DNA of 64,000 bases from Castor canadensis (GCF_047511655.1 NC_133399.1:3785333-3849332), one strand, 5' to 3'; shown: positions 38,060-49,494, numbered from the stretch's first letter. The notes: a model not told the origin generated them from the sequence alone. Numbers and translations: made by a program.

Positions 38060-38915
38060 CAGGTTACAATGAAGACCCACATTCAAAGGGTACAGCATAT
38101 TCCCAAGCTTCAATACCAATTTGAACACTCAACTGATGCCTCACAATGCAATAGACCCATGTGTTGAAGGAGGCACACCTAATGATTTAAATCTGGGGCC
38201 TCAGCATGCCTGCTGCCCCCTTTTCCTTGCATAATAATGCTCCCTCCTTCAATATTGACCTTAGATGGAGGGAAAAGTCACAGGGATACTTTAACATTCT
38301 GATAAAAGGAAACTGAAACATTCATGTACCTGCTTCCATAAGTCTTTCTTTAATTTTAACAGACTTCATGAAATGACAGTCTGACTCCACCACTTCTATG
38401 CATGCCTAGATAAAGGTCCAGTCTTGGAATGAATAGACTGTCAAACATGTCTTCATGTACAGAAAGTATGACTCCTTATTGTTGCTGTAACTTACTACTT
38501 ATTGACAAACCATGCCCCATTCCCTCCTACCTAGTTTTGTTTGAACCAATGTCATCCAAAGGCAAATGAGTGAGGGATTTGTCCCTTGCTTGGGATTATT
38601 GGAAGGTTTTCAAACTTATTAAGAGTTGGAGCCAAGTACAAGCAAGCCTTCAGATATTTGGAGACAAGCCATCAAGGGAGTTCAATGGACCCTACTCTAC
38701 TTCTGCTCTTCTACTCCCTGCCATGGCATTTATTGTTTTGCTCCACCACATAATCCTCATCCTATGTGCTGCCAGGCCCCATGTCCAAATCCCACAGAGC
38801 CATTTCATTATGGATGGGACCTCAATAACTAGCAACCAAAAAACAACATTGATCCTTATAGCTTCACTACCTCAAGAGTTTGTTACAGGGTGAAAGCTGA
38901 CTAATATATTGTTTC
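38060..38915 (+). other. Possible ancient LTR or MaLR-like repeat
   Basis: The end 'tttgttacagggtgaaagctgactaata' (38,879-38,906) recalls the 3' end of old MaLR-type LTRs, and 'tggggcctcagcatgcc' (38,193) recalls internal phrases of such elements. The evidence is a short resemblance only. Two overlapping frames here (107 and 68 codons) have no domain. Confidence 0.25.
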
Positions 38916-39475
38916 CTACTCTCCCAGAACCTGGAATCTGCCATTTCAAACTTGATAAGATAAATTTAGAAGTAATTGTCAACACCTTTTTCATTCCATG
39001 ATATCTTCACCAGCCTCTGGGACATCATCTTACCTCTTTCCCTGAAGATCTCAAAATTATCAGCAGTAGCAGCTTCTGTCTTAGCTTTTCAATTTTCTGA
39101 ATAAGAAGGGCCTCCAGGCCCATCAGGTGTAGCCACTATTCCTTCAATTTTCTGGGTCCTGGTAATACTTTCCAAAATCCATTGCTTATGTGCAGTTATC
39201 ATTATCTTCCTTTTCCTATATGTCCCTCTCTACCCCTTTCCTTAGGTATTTACCCATTTTTCATTTCATTAGCAAGGCACTTCCTAGTAAATATCATTCT
39301 TCAAATCCAGAAAGATTGTATAAATACCAAGTTATTTGTTTTTTCCCACAAACCCTTTCCTTAATAGGTTCTGAACAGGACTGAATATAGAACCTTCTGG
39401 TGTTAGACCAATTTCTCTTGCTTATAATAAAATGCACCAGTCTGAGGAAAATATAAAGTACAGTACATATTTTAG
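38916..39475. other. Unassigned stretch
   Basis: No recognised gene or repeat. Confidence 0.35.
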
Positions 39476-39685
39476 CTTTGGGTTTGTTTTCGGTTGTGGG
39501 ATTTGGGTTTGGACTCATGGCTTGGTGCTGCTAAACTTGATGCTCTATTATAGCCCATTTTGCTGTGATTATTTTGAAGATGGGGGTCACTTCTTCACCC
39601 AGGCTACCCTTCAACACAATCTACCCTATCTCAGCTTTCTAAGTAATTAGCCTTTAGGTATGATCCACGGGTGCAAAGCAAAATT
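39476..39685 (-). repeat. Composite 7SL/tRNA SINE, old
   Basis: 'gttgtgggatttgggtttggactcatggc' is the complement of the tRNA half; 'tctcagctttctaagtaattagcct' the 7SL half. Confidence 0.55.
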
Positions 39686-40117
39686 AGCATTTTCGTGAGT
39701 ATCAAGATCGAGGGCCACTGAGATGTACCAGGGAGTGCTTTCTGCTTACCATTTTGTCTTATGTATTATGAAACAAAGGTATTTATTCTGTGAATTTTTC
39801 AAATAAGAACATTTATTTATCTTCTATATTTATATGGAGTATTCATGTTTATACAAAATTCTATATTTATGTACCTTTCAAAAGTTTTACAATGTATAGT
39901 TTACATTAATATATTCAATACTTTTATAACTCAAGTATCTATATATAAAGACTTGTGTAAATAATTCTATATAGGAATAGATTTTCTATGACATATGACT
40001 ATTTTAAAAGACATGAAAGTAGTAGGGACTATTTCAGGAAAGGAGGAGTATAAGCAGCAGGTTTGTAGAAGAGTGTTTCTGATCACAGCACACCACACAG
40101 ATGTATGAAAAGGTCAT

Positions 40118-40335
40118 ACTGAGCCAGGCACCAGTGGCTACTGCCTGTAATCTGAGGTACTTGGGAGGCTGAGATGAGGAGGATTGGATCTAGGCCAGTC
40201 CAGGTCAACAAAAACAAAATCAAAAAATGGGAAACACCTGGTCTCAAAAAATAGCCAAAGAAACAAAGTCTAGAGGCGTGCCTCAAGTAGTACAGTACCT
40301 GCCAAGCAAGGGGAAAACCCTGAGATCCATTAATT
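40118..40335 (+). repeat. Composite 7SL/tRNA SINE
   Basis: 'caccagtggctactgcctgtaatctgaggtacttgggaggctgagatgagg' and 'gcgtgcctcaagtagtacagtacctgcc' give the two halves. Confidence 0.85.
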
Positions 40336-40554
40336 TGCATAATTAATATATGCTAAAAAAATCTTACTGATTTTTGTTCCTTTTCTCACAGTACATGAAG
40401 AGATCAATCATCGAATAAGAAAATAAATGCAATAGGTAAACATTTCTTCTATGAGTTGGTATTGCTAGGTAATACAATCAACCAAAACTGTGCTTTGAGC
40501 AATTTTGCACAAACAAAACTCTGCTGTTAGGAGAGGATAGCACTAAAACCCACT

Positions 40555-40775
40555 CATCCTAATTGAAGTAGGGATTCCTCAGGCTTGCGCTGCAACTCCT
40601 GCATTTAACAAAGCTGATGATCTGTTTCGAATACTCAGTGTGTGTCCTCCTTAAGGATGGTGAGACACCTTACAGATGACAAAGGCAAAAATTATACAAA
40701 GTGACCTTAAAATGACATGAAAATGGTACTAATCCCGGTGGATAAAAGTAAATCTTAGTCATATTTAGAATATTC
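40555..40775 (-). repeat. Segmental duplicate, inverted match to 6,711-6,800 and 8,370-8,500
   Basis: Reverse complement shares 'atatgactaaratttac', 'cattttaaggtcactttg', 'ctccttaaggaggacacacac' and 'cacagcacaagcctg' or 'gcagcgcaagcctg'. In the left copy these two parts are 1.6 kb apart. Confidence 0.75.
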
Positions 40776-40796
40776 TTATGCAGTAGGGCAGCATTA

Positions 40797-40845
40797 AGCC
40801 TTGTATGCACATATGAATAATAAAAGAAAAATTGAAAAAAAAAAG
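40797..40845 (+). mobile_element. Extremely truncated L1 tail (about 49 nt)
   Basis: 'aagccttgtatgcacatatg' through 'aataataaaag' and an A-run are the terminal L1 3' UTR bases seen at 29,508-29,550. Nothing upstream matches L1, so this is either an insertion truncated almost to its tail or a deletion remnant. Confidence 0.75.
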
Positions 40846-40859
40846 TTTTTTAACTTCAG

Positions 40860-40939
40860 GACTGGCACAGTTGCTCAAGTAGTAGAGTGTCTGCCTAGGA
40901 AATGTGAGGCCCTGTGTTCAAACCAGAGTACTACCAATT
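40860..40939 (+). repeat. tRNA-derived SINE with perfect target-site duplication
   Basis: It is flanked by ttttttaacttcag at 40,846-40,859 and 40,940-40,953, 14 of 14 identical. It inserted immediately behind the L1 tail above. Confidence 0.88.
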
Positions 40940-40980
40940 TTTTTTAACTTCAGTGAGAAACAAACAGTAAAAACAAATGA

Positions 40981-43236
40981 ATAGGCCAATCTCCTAATGA
41001 ACATTGATGCAAAAATCCTCAATAAAATAATGGCAAACTGAATTCAACAACACATCAAAAAGATCATTCACCATGACCAAGATGTCTTCATCCCAGAAAT
41101 GAAGGGAAGGTTCAACATATGAAAATCAATAAACGTAATAAACCACATTAACAGAAGCAAAGACAAAAACCACTTGATCATCTCAATAGATGCAGAAAAA
41201 GCCTTTGATATGATCCAACACCATTTCATGATAAAAGCTCTAAGAAAACTAGGAATAGAAGGAAAGTACCTCAACATTATAAAATCTATATATGACAAAC
41301 CTACAGCCAGCATTATATTTAATGGAGAAAAACTGAAACCATTCCCTCTAAAATCAGGAATGAGACAAGGATGCCCACTATCTCCACTCCTATTCAACAT
41401 AGTACTGGAATTCCTAGCCAGAGCAATTAGGCAAGAAGAAGAAATAAATGGAAAACAAATAGATAAGGAAACTGTCAAAATATCCCTATTTTCAGAAGAT
41501 AAAACCCTATACCTTAATGACCCAAAAAACTCTACTCAAAAGATTCTAGACACCATCAATAGCTATAGCAAGTAACAGGATATAAAATCAGCATAGAAAA
41601 ATCATTAGCATTTCTATACACTAATAATGAGCAAACTGAGAGAGAATATATGAAAACAATTCCATTTACAATAGCCTCAAAAAAAATCAAATACCTAGGT
41701 CTAAACTTACAATGGATGTGAATGACCTTTCCAAGAAAACTACACACTTCTGAAGAAAGATTGAGGAAGACTATAGAAAGTGGAGAGATCTCCCATGCTC
41801 ATGGATTGGTAGAAGCAACATAGTAAAAATGTCTATACTTCCAAAAGTAATCTACGTGTTTAATGCAATTCCCATCAAAATCTGAATGACATTCATCAAA
41901 GAGATTGAAAAATCTACCGTTAAATTTATATGGAAACACAAGAGGGCACAAATAGCCAAGGCAACACTCAGTCAGAAGAACAACGCTGGAAGTATCACAA
42001 TACCCGACTTCAAACTATATTACAAAGCAATAGCAATAAAAACAGCATAGTACTGGCACAAAAGCAGACATGAAGACAAGTGGGACAGAACAGAGGACCT
42101 GAATATGAAGCCACGTAACTATAACCAACTTATCTTTGACAAAGGTGCTAAAAACATATGATGGAGAAAAGAGAGCCTCTTCAACAAAAACTGCTGGGAA
42201 AACTGGTTAGCAGTCTGCAAAAAACTGAAATTAGATCCATGTATATCACCCTATACCAATATCAACTCAAAATAGATCAAGGATCTTATTATCAGACCCC
42301 AAACTCTAAAGTTGATACAGGAAAGGTAAGAAATACTCTGGAGTTAGTAGGTATAGGTAAGAACTTTCTCAATGGAACCGCAGCAGCACAGCAACTAAGA
42401 GATAGCATAGATAAATGGGACTTCATAAAACTAAAAAGCTTCTGCTCAACAAAAGAAATGGTCTCTAAACTGAAGAGAACACCCACAGAGTGGGAGAAAA
42501 TATTTGCCAGCTACACATCAGACAAAGGACTGATAACCAGAATATATAGGGAACTTAAAAAATTAAATTCTCCCAAAATTAATGAACCAATAAAGAGATG
42601 GGCCAGTGAACTAAACAGAACTTTCTCAAAAGAAGAAATTCTAATGGCCAAAAAACACATGAAAAAATGCTCACCATCTCAAGCAATGAAGGAAATGCAA
42701 GTTAAAACCACACTAAGATTCCACCTCACCCCTGTTAGAATAGCCATCATTAGCAACACCACTAATAGGTGTTGGTGAGGATGCGGGGGGGGGGGGGGGG
42801 GGGCGGGGGAAGGAACCCTCTTACACTGTTGGTGGGAATGTAAACTAGTACAACCACTCTGGAAAAAAATTTGGAGACTTCTTAAAAATCTAAACATTGA
42901 TCTACCATGTGATCCACCAATACCACTCTTTGGGATATAACCAAAGGAATGTGACACAGGTTACTTCAGAGGCACCTGCACACCCATGTTTATTGCAGCA
43001 CTAGTCACAATAGCCAAGTTATTGAAACAGCCCAGATGCCCCATTACTGATGAATGGATCAAGAAAATGTGGTATCTATACACAATGGAATTTTATGAAG
43101 CCATGAAGAAGAACAAAATGTTATCATTTGCAGGTAAATGGATGGAACTGGAGAACATCATTCTGAGTGAGGTTAGCCTGCCCAAAAGACCAAAAATCAT
43201 ATGTTCTCCCTCATATGTGGACATTAGATCAAGGGC
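40981..43236 (+). pseudogene. L1 ORF2 remnant, copy 4
   Basis: The TGA after 'FNI' near 41,120 is shared with copies 1 and 7. The RT motif is destroyed: FADD is replaced by FSED (about 41,490-41,501). Several frame breaks follow. The last open part is 42,986-43,300. It diverges more from the other copies than they do from each other, suggesting an older insertion. Confidence 0.88.
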
Positions 43237-43715
43237 AAACCAAACAAGGGGATTGGACTTTGATCACATGATAAAGCGAGAACACAGAAGGAAGGTATGA
43301 GGATAGGTAAAACACCCCAAAAAAGAGATAGTATTTGTTGCCTTCAACACAGAGAAACTAAAGCAGATACTTTAAAGCAACTGAGGCCAATAGGAGAAAG
43401 GGACAAGGAACTAGAAAAAAGTTTAGTTTGAGAAGAATTAATTTAGAAGGTAACACACATGTACAGGAAATCAATGTGAGTCAACTCCCTGTATAGCTAT
43501 CCCTATCTCAACTAGCAAAAACCCTTGGTCCTTCCTATTATTGCTTATACTCTCTCTTCAACAAAACTAGAGATAAGTGCAAAATAGTTTCTGCCTAGTA
43601 GCGAGGGGTTGGGGGGAAGGGAGGGGGCGGAAGGGAAAGGGGGAGAAATGACCCAAACATTGTATGCACATATGAATATAATAAAAAAAGAAAAAGAAAA
43701 TAAACACCCCTGAAA
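40981..43715 (+). mobile_element. LINE-1 copy 4, 5'-truncated
   Basis: It runs from the RT region ('ccaatctcctaatgaacat') through the 3' UTR (purine tract 43,600-43,650) to an A-rich end. It carries a run of 19 G at 42,785-42,803. No clear target duplication was found. A second A-run after 'taaacacccctg' (43,700-43,721) could mark a very short 3' transduction. Confidence 0.93.
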
Positions 43716-43914
43716 AAAAATGAGCATGTACTACTTCTTAATGAATATAAAGTATAGAGAGATATAAAGTATGGCCATAATAATATTGCATGTGGAGTAG
43801 AAGAAAATAAAAGTAGATTGTCTTTATATTCAATGAAAGTTAAGTTTTGTTTCCTAAATTTTGAATAGCTATAATATATTTTATGTAACCCTTGTGGTAA
43901 CTATATATATAATT

Positions 43915-44005
43915 TTTTTTTTCTTGGCAGAACTCAGGGTTTGAACTACTGGCTGTATGCTTGCTAAGAAGATGCTCTACCAGTTCAGCAACTCCACCAG
44001 TGAAG
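43915..44005 (-). repeat. tRNA-derived SINE
   Basis: Minus strand: 'ctggtggagttgctgaactggtagagca..cagtagttcaaaccctgagtt'. It is preceded on plus by the T-run complement of its tail. Confidence 0.8.
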
Positions 44006-44099
44006 AAATGATTTCTAATAGAGACACAGCAACAAAGAAAAAAAAGAAACCATATAATATCAATAACACACAAAACACAGAGCATGTAAATATGATTGA

Positions 44100-45010
44100 A
44101 GGGAGGGATCAGTATCTGCACAAGTCACTAATAAATGTGAAGATGGTGGACTGAACTAGTGCATCAGTGAATTATTAGTACCTCTGAGGCATAGAGCCAG
44201 AAAGATGGTGAAGCATTTTCTTTCAAATTGGGCAATGATGAGAAGGCATTGAATATTCTGTATTGGACAGCACCCTATACAAAGTAGACAACTGAGGATC
44301 AGGAGAGAGAGAGAGATAAAAAGCATAAGCCTGTGGCATCCACAGGCTCAGGGAGCAGCATTAAGTAATTGAAAGCAAGGGCTTCAAAAAACATGCAGTA
44401 AAGTTCCATGGAAGATAGAAAAAAATATATGAACCTCACAATATGTACATAGTGTACACTCAGAGATTAAGAGAGACTCAGTGTGTAGCAAAGAGAAGGG
44501 GCTGAAATGAAAGAAAAAAGAGACTCAGGAACCACAATGAACACTACTGTAAGTACAGAGTCTAAAGACACATGGACTCTTCATCACATGCTGACACTTG
44601 GAAAGTTCTCTGTTCTTCTAGGCATCCAGTCAAGGTGCAGTGGTGACAAACCATATTGATAAGTTCCTGAGTCTGGACCTTTAGCATTCAAAGGTCCCTG
44701 CATTCTCCTATCTCTGGGAACTCCCAATAAGAGTCAGTTGATGATCCAGTGACTGCTGGCCATTAGTGCTGATCTCACTACATGGGAAAGGCCTCAAATG
44801 AGATCAGGGCAGAGCTTCATGTGGTGGGAAACTGGTCAGATATGCAGGAGACAGAGGAAATCTCTCCACATTTGGGTCATTGTTAGGGAAACATATTAAG
44901 GACAAATTCGCAAATGTTGCATCAAATTAAAGCCTGGTGGAAATTTTTGAAAAACGTCTTTGAATACACTCCTAAATCCAACACAGATTTAAATCAAAGA
45001 AGAAACACCT
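44100..45010 (-). repeat. Segmental duplicate, inverted copy of 5,270-6,330
   Basis: Described with the left copy. It is collinear in reverse, interrupted only on its right side by the LTR at 45,030. No coding pattern was seen. A (GA)n-like run lies at 44,303-44,316. Confidence 0.75.
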
Positions 45011-45029
45011 TATTGAAGGGGGTGCTGTT

Positions 45030-46003
45030 TCTCATGAGATTTTCTCTCTCCTTACTTGTTATTACTGGACCTAACTGGGCTTAACTGGGGGTGACTGGAA
45101 ATTTCAAAAAAGACACAGGATACACAGACAGTAGTGTCAGGTATGTTGAGTGCTCAGTTGGAGACTCGCAACTCTCTTTGCTTGATTTTTTAAGGCTTTA
45201 CTTCTTGCAGTTCTTTAAAACCTTGCATAAAACCTCTTTACTTAGGCTTGCACTGTCCCCTGTTTGTTCTTAGCTTATCTTTAGCTGAATTGCTCTTAAA
45301 GTCTTTTTCCCCCAGGCTTGCTCTGTTCCATCCCTCTTTAGCTCTCTGAAAGCCTTGGTGTTCAAACTCGCAAACAGGTCTACAACCTGCATATCATAAC
45401 TTAAGTCTTGGTCCTTAGACTTACACTGTATACTGTCCTATATTCTCTTTCACTTTTCTTAAAGCATAGATTTCCTAAGGCCTATATATGAGGTCCTTTC
45501 TTAGCTTTGCTTTCTAAAGTCTGTGTTAAAGATCTCAGTGCAGACTTTCTATCAATCACACTTTAGCCATTCTTTTCCCTTCAACAATTCCCCTTTAGTA
45601 ATTCTTTTCCCTTTAGTAATTTTTCCCTTCACAATTATTTTCCCTTCCAAAGCTTCCCACACCAAAAAACCCAAAATAAATGTTTCTTCCCCAAACCAAA
45701 AGCAAAAAGCACAGCAGTAGCCCATAGAGCAAAAAGCCAAGCAAAAGCCCCTCTTCCTCTTTCACTGGTCTTTTATAGAGAGCAACAAACAGTTGCAGAG
45801 CAGGGGAGGGGAAGGGCATGACATTCTAACAGGAGAAACCTGCATTCTTGCTTCTCTGAACACAACTTAGAAGATGCAGCTCTTCTGTCCTTCCCTGTTT
45901 CATGGCCAGGGGCTGTGCCTATCTTAGCCTACAGGTAAAAGCAATTAACTGCATCTTACCTTGTTTGTGTCCAGTTCTCATAGCATTTAATCTGCTCCCC
46001 ACA
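45030..46003 (-). mobile_element. Probable ERV2-type LTR (solo)
   Basis: On the minus strand it starts TGTGGGGAGCAG at 46,003, a start typical of IAP-like/ERV2 LTRs, and has a TATAAAA box at 45,777-45,771. Sequence homologous to the left duplicon resumes near 45,010. The left copy (5,149-5,300) lacks it, so it inserted after the inverted duplication. The left boundary is approximate and no retroviral coding sequence is present. A partial tandem copy of its first 300 bases is at 47,379-47,683. Confidence 0.6.
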
Positions 46004-46041
46004 CTTTATCAAAAGATCTGATCTGAATAAAACAATATCAT

Positions 46042-46149
46042 GTTAAATTAAGCAGCAGAGATACTGAAACTGGAATGGAACAGAGAAGATTAACATGGCC
46101 CTGAACAACGATGACATGCAAATTCCTGAAGTGTTACATATTTTTTTTA
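46042..46149 (+). pseudogene. U6 snRNA pseudogene, copy 2
   Basis: It follows U6 over nearly its full length: 'aagcagcagagatactgaaac', 'acagagaagattaacatggcc', 'gatgacatgcaaattcctgaag', then a T-run. Changes in the 5' stem and several internal substitutions, and no Pol III promoter elements recognised upstream, argue against activity. It is the right-hand counterpart of 5,149-5,226. Confidence 0.88.
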
Positions 46150-46162
46150 AAAAGACAGTATC

Positions 46163-46783
46163 AGAACCAATAAAAAAATGGGCAAGTGAACTAAACAGAA
46201 CTTTCTCAAAAGAAGAAATTCAAATGGCCAAAAAACACATGAAAAACTGCTCACCATCTCTAGCAATAAAGGAAATGCAAACTGAAAGCACGCTAAGATT
46301 CCACCTCACCCTTGTTAGAATAGCCATCATCAGCAACACGACCAACAACAGGTGTTGGCGAGGATGCGGGAAAAAGGAACCCTCTTACACTGTTGGTGGG
46401 AATGTAGACTAGTACAACCACTCTGGAAAAAAATTTGGAGGCTACTTAAAAAGCTAGACATTGATCTACCATTTGATCCAGCAATACCACTTTTGGCGAT
46501 ATACCCAAAAGACTGTGACTCCAGAGGCACCTGCACACCCATGTTTATTGCGGCACTATTCACAATAGCCAAGTTATGGAAACAGCCAAGATGCCCCAGC
46601 ACTGACGAATGGATTAAGAAAATGTGGTATCTATACACAATAGAATTTTATGCAGCCATGAAGAAGAACGAAATGTTATCATTCGCTGGTAAATGGATGG
46701 AATTGGAGAACATCATTCTGAGTGAGGTCAGCCTGGCCCAAAAGACCAAAAATCGTATGTTCTCCCTCATATGTGGACATTAG
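46163..46783 (+). pseudogene. L1 ORF2 C-terminal remnant, copy 5
   Basis: The frame 46,163-46,412 continues after a 1-base shift into 46,352-46,783, which ends '[11 protein letters not shown]'. The cysteine motif region is split by the shift. Confidence 0.85.
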
Positions 46784-47277
46784 ATCAAGGGCAAACACAA
46801 CAATGGGATTAGACTTTGAGCACATGATAAAAGCGAAAGCACACAAGGGAGGGGTGAGGATAGGTAAGACACCTAAAAAACTACCTAGCACTTGTTGCCC
46901 TTAATGCAGAGAAACTAAAGCAGATACCTTAAAAGCAACTGAGGCCAATAGGAAAAGGGGACCAGGAACTAGAGAAGAGTTGAGATCAAAAAGAATTAAC
47001 CTAGAAGGTAACACCCACATACAGGAAATCAATGTGAGTCACTGCCCTGTATAGCTATCCTTATCTCAACTAGCAAAAACCCTTGTTCCTTCCTATTATT
47101 GCTTATACTCTCTCTACAACAAAATTAGAAATAAGGGCAAAATAGTTTCTGCTGGGCATTGAGGGGGTGGGTGGGAGATGGAGGGGCAGAGTGGGTGGTA
47201 AGGGAGGGGGTGGGGGCAGGGGTGAGAAATGACCCAAGCCTTGTATGTACATATGAATAATAAAAGAAAAAAAAAAA
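46163..47277 (+). mobile_element. LINE-1 copy 5, truncated, with TSD and 3' transduction
   Basis: It begins 'gaaccaataaaaaaatggg' and ends in an A tail at 47,277. A 14-bp direct repeat (aaaaagacagtatc) lies at 46,149-46,162 and again at 47,334-47,347, that is, after an extra non-L1 segment. The uninterrupted target is still visible at about 47,828-47,845 in the neighbouring U6 unit. Confidence 0.93.
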
Positions 47278-47333
47278 CAAAATTGAATATACTTTAAAGG
47301 AAAATATTATAAACTATTTATGACTAAAGAAAA
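47278..47333 (+). repeat. Putative 3'-transduced segment with second A tail
   Basis: About 52 nt of AT-rich non-L1 sequence lie between the L1 A tail and a second A-run (47,330-47,338), directly before the downstream target-site repeat. This is the arrangement left when L1 transcription reads through its own polyadenylation signal into flanking DNA. Confidence 0.7.
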
Positions 47334-47347
47334 AAAAAGACAGTATC

Positions 47348-47724
47348 CATGAAACTCAAACATAAATAACAGAGTTGCAAAACCCAAAGTAAAAGCTTCT
47401 TCCCCAAAGCAAAAGCAAAAAGCCAAGCAAAAGCCCCTCTTTCTCCTTAAGGGGTCTTTTATAAACAGCAGCATACAGGGCAGAGAAGGGGAGGAGTGTG
47501 ACACTGCAACAAGAGAAACCTGCATTCTTGCTTCTCTGAATGAAACTTAGCAAGCACAGCTTGTTCAGCTTTTCTCTGTTTCATGGCTGGGAGTTGTGCC
47601 TATCTTGGCTTACAGGTAAAAGCAATTAACAGCACCTCACTTTGCTTACATCCAGTTCTCATAGGCTTTAATCTGTTCCCCATATATTATCAAATGATCT
47701 GACCTGAATAAAATACTATCATGT
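47348..47724 (-). mobile_element. Tandem partial copy of the LTR unit
   Basis: 47,379-47,683 repeats 45,680-46,003 (shared 'gcttttgcttggctttttgct', 'gagaagcaagaatgcaggtttctc' and 'attgcttttacctgta' on the minus strand). It lacks the rest of the LTR. With the U6 copy next to it this forms a tandem duplication of roughly 0.5 kb. Confidence 0.7.
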
Positions 47725-47827
47725 TCACTTAAGCAGCACATATACTGAAATTGGAAAGGTACAAAGATTAACATGGCCACACACAAGGATGACATGCAAC
47801 TTCTTGATGCATTACCTATTTTTACAA
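47725..47827 (+). pseudogene. U6 snRNA pseudogene, copy 3
   Basis: 'aagcagcacatatactgaaattgga' is closer to U6 at its 5' part than copy 2, while the middle has lost 'gagaag' ('acaaagattaacatggcc'). It shares the upstream sequence 'tgaataaaa.actatcatgtt' with copy 2. Confidence 0.85.
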
Positions 47828-47879
47828 AAAGACAGTATCCATGAAACTCAAACATAAATAACAGAGTTACATCTATCAT

Positions 47880-47935
47880 ATCTGTGAAGGAAACCAATCC
47901 TATGACAAGTGGCAACACATTCTCAAAAGTCACTG
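47880..47935 (-). pseudogene. KRAB-A exon relic
   Basis: On the minus strand 'TAG|GAGCCAGTGACTTTTGAGAATGT' encodes E-P-V-T-F-E-N-V. This aligns with E-A-L-T-F-E-D-V at the start of the KRAB-A exon at 32,820, including the acceptor. After about nine codons the similarity fades and the EEW and MLE motifs are absent. The flanking intron (47,936-48,600) matches 32,821-33,400, which supports the call. Confidence 0.6.
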
Positions 47936-48600
47936 GCTCCTACTCCATCCCACACCATCTGCAAGAAAAATTGTGAAAGTCAGTTGAGAAAGAGAGTCTT
48001 TGCAAGAAAATCACATGATGATGGATCCATCAAATACTTCCTTCAGTTCAGGGTCATCACACTGTCATTCTCCATCTACATTCACACATCACAAAGTACT
48101 TCTCACACCTCACTCGAACTATTTTCTAAATTGAAAGTAGAACATAAATACCTATGTGGTAGCTGGTCCCAAAAATTGCATGTTGTACATTGGGATACTA
48201 GGAATTCCCATTACAAATTCCTACTACTTGTTCCCATAAAACTAACACCAAGTGGCCTAAGACTGAATAATGTTATAAATGCATAAGAAAAGGTCCATGT
48301 CTACTGGTATCTGGGAACCATTCTTGGGATGAACTTGAACAATTTAACTGTAAAAAAGAAGAGAGTGTTCTGAAGCAATTTACACCAACAACATCCTACT
48401 ATAGGTAATGGATTTGCTTCCATTATAAAAATAATTATTTGCACCTTTCTTCAATGTTCATGACAATGAGCCTAAAGAATGGCAAACCAAAATACACACG
48501 CTGGGATAACTATGATTCTTGCATGTTTCTGCTATTTTCCTTAGAGGGATCCTATAGGATGAGAGCCCAAAATATATGACGATGCTCACATGGTAAAACA
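47936..48600 (-). repeat. Segmental duplicate of 32,830-33,400
   Basis: Intron-like DNA upstream of the KRAB-A relic; see the partner entry for landmarks. Confidence 0.8.
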
Positions 48601-49000
48601 ACACATAGTATGTTGAATTTTTGTGATAAAGTAAAAATAGGCAACTTGTGGAGAGCTAGCATTTTGTTAACATAAGTTGGGCAGTCATGGGAAAAATGAG
48701 ACGAGTAAATGCAAATTCAAGATACAGAGCACAAAATATTAAGATCTACTTTTTGATTACTGTTAATGTTTACAAGAACATTGTTTTCAAGACAGGAATG
48801 TAGTAATGCTCTGGATGCTGAGACCTAATGTACATATGGAAGAAGTAAACTTGAGTAACTTTAGAATACAGAACACTATGATTCCTGAGCATTCATGTTT
48901 TTTCCTGAATGAAGTCTTGTGGGACCCACATAAAATATAATAGCTATGGATATCAAATGTCTATGTATACATTGAAATGGGAAATATAAAACATTTTAGA
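48601..49000. other. Unassigned AT-rich stretch
   Basis: No feature recognised. Confidence 0.35.
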
Positions 49001-49007
49001 AATCACA

Positions 49008-49095
49008 GAGCTGGTGGAGTGACTCAAGTGAGAAAGTGCCTGCTTCTCAAGCATGGGGCCTTGAGTTCAAATGACAGCACCACTATCAACAGTAA
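49008..49095 (+). repeat. tRNA-derived SINE
   Basis: 'gagctggtggagtgactcaagtgagaaagtgcctgc' then 'ggggccttgagttcaaatga'. Confidence 0.82.
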
Positions 49096-49494
49096 ACCAG
49101 AAATCATGATGAAATACCTGTTGCATATGATAGTGCAAATTTTCCTCATGAGAAAAAGGGAAACATGGTAAATAAACAGGAAAATGGAAAAACTGTGCAT
49201 GAAGATATATCCATCCTTCACACACAAGGAACAAATAAAAACATGAAGAGACAGAGAAATGTGGATCACCAGTGAAAAAGCATTGTAGGAGTTCCTCAGA
49301 CTGCTTTTGTTAAAAAACATGGACTCCATACTCAGTCCATTAATTAACTAAAAGCAGGAAAAAAACATGGCACCTCTCCATTTTCAATGTCTTTTCTCTA
49401 AGCCTTTCTTTGCAGACACCTTGTAACCCCCTTGGAATGTAGGAAGGAGAAGATAGATATTTTCTTTATGACTTGAAACCAGATCTACCCCCAA

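Noticed and set aside
38570..38893. 107-codon open frame
   Set aside because: It lies in DNA resembling an old LTR, overlaps a second frame of similar quality, and has no known domain.
46042..46149. Functional U6 snRNA gene
   Set aside because: Many substitutions in conserved positions and no recognised distal or proximal Pol III elements upstream. An LTR lies where the promoter would be.
46042..47277. U6-L1 chimeric retrogene made by template switching
   Set aside because: U6 and L1 are adjacent, but the target-site repeat falls between U6 and L1 and the U6 is present without L1 in two other copies. L1 simply inserted beside it.
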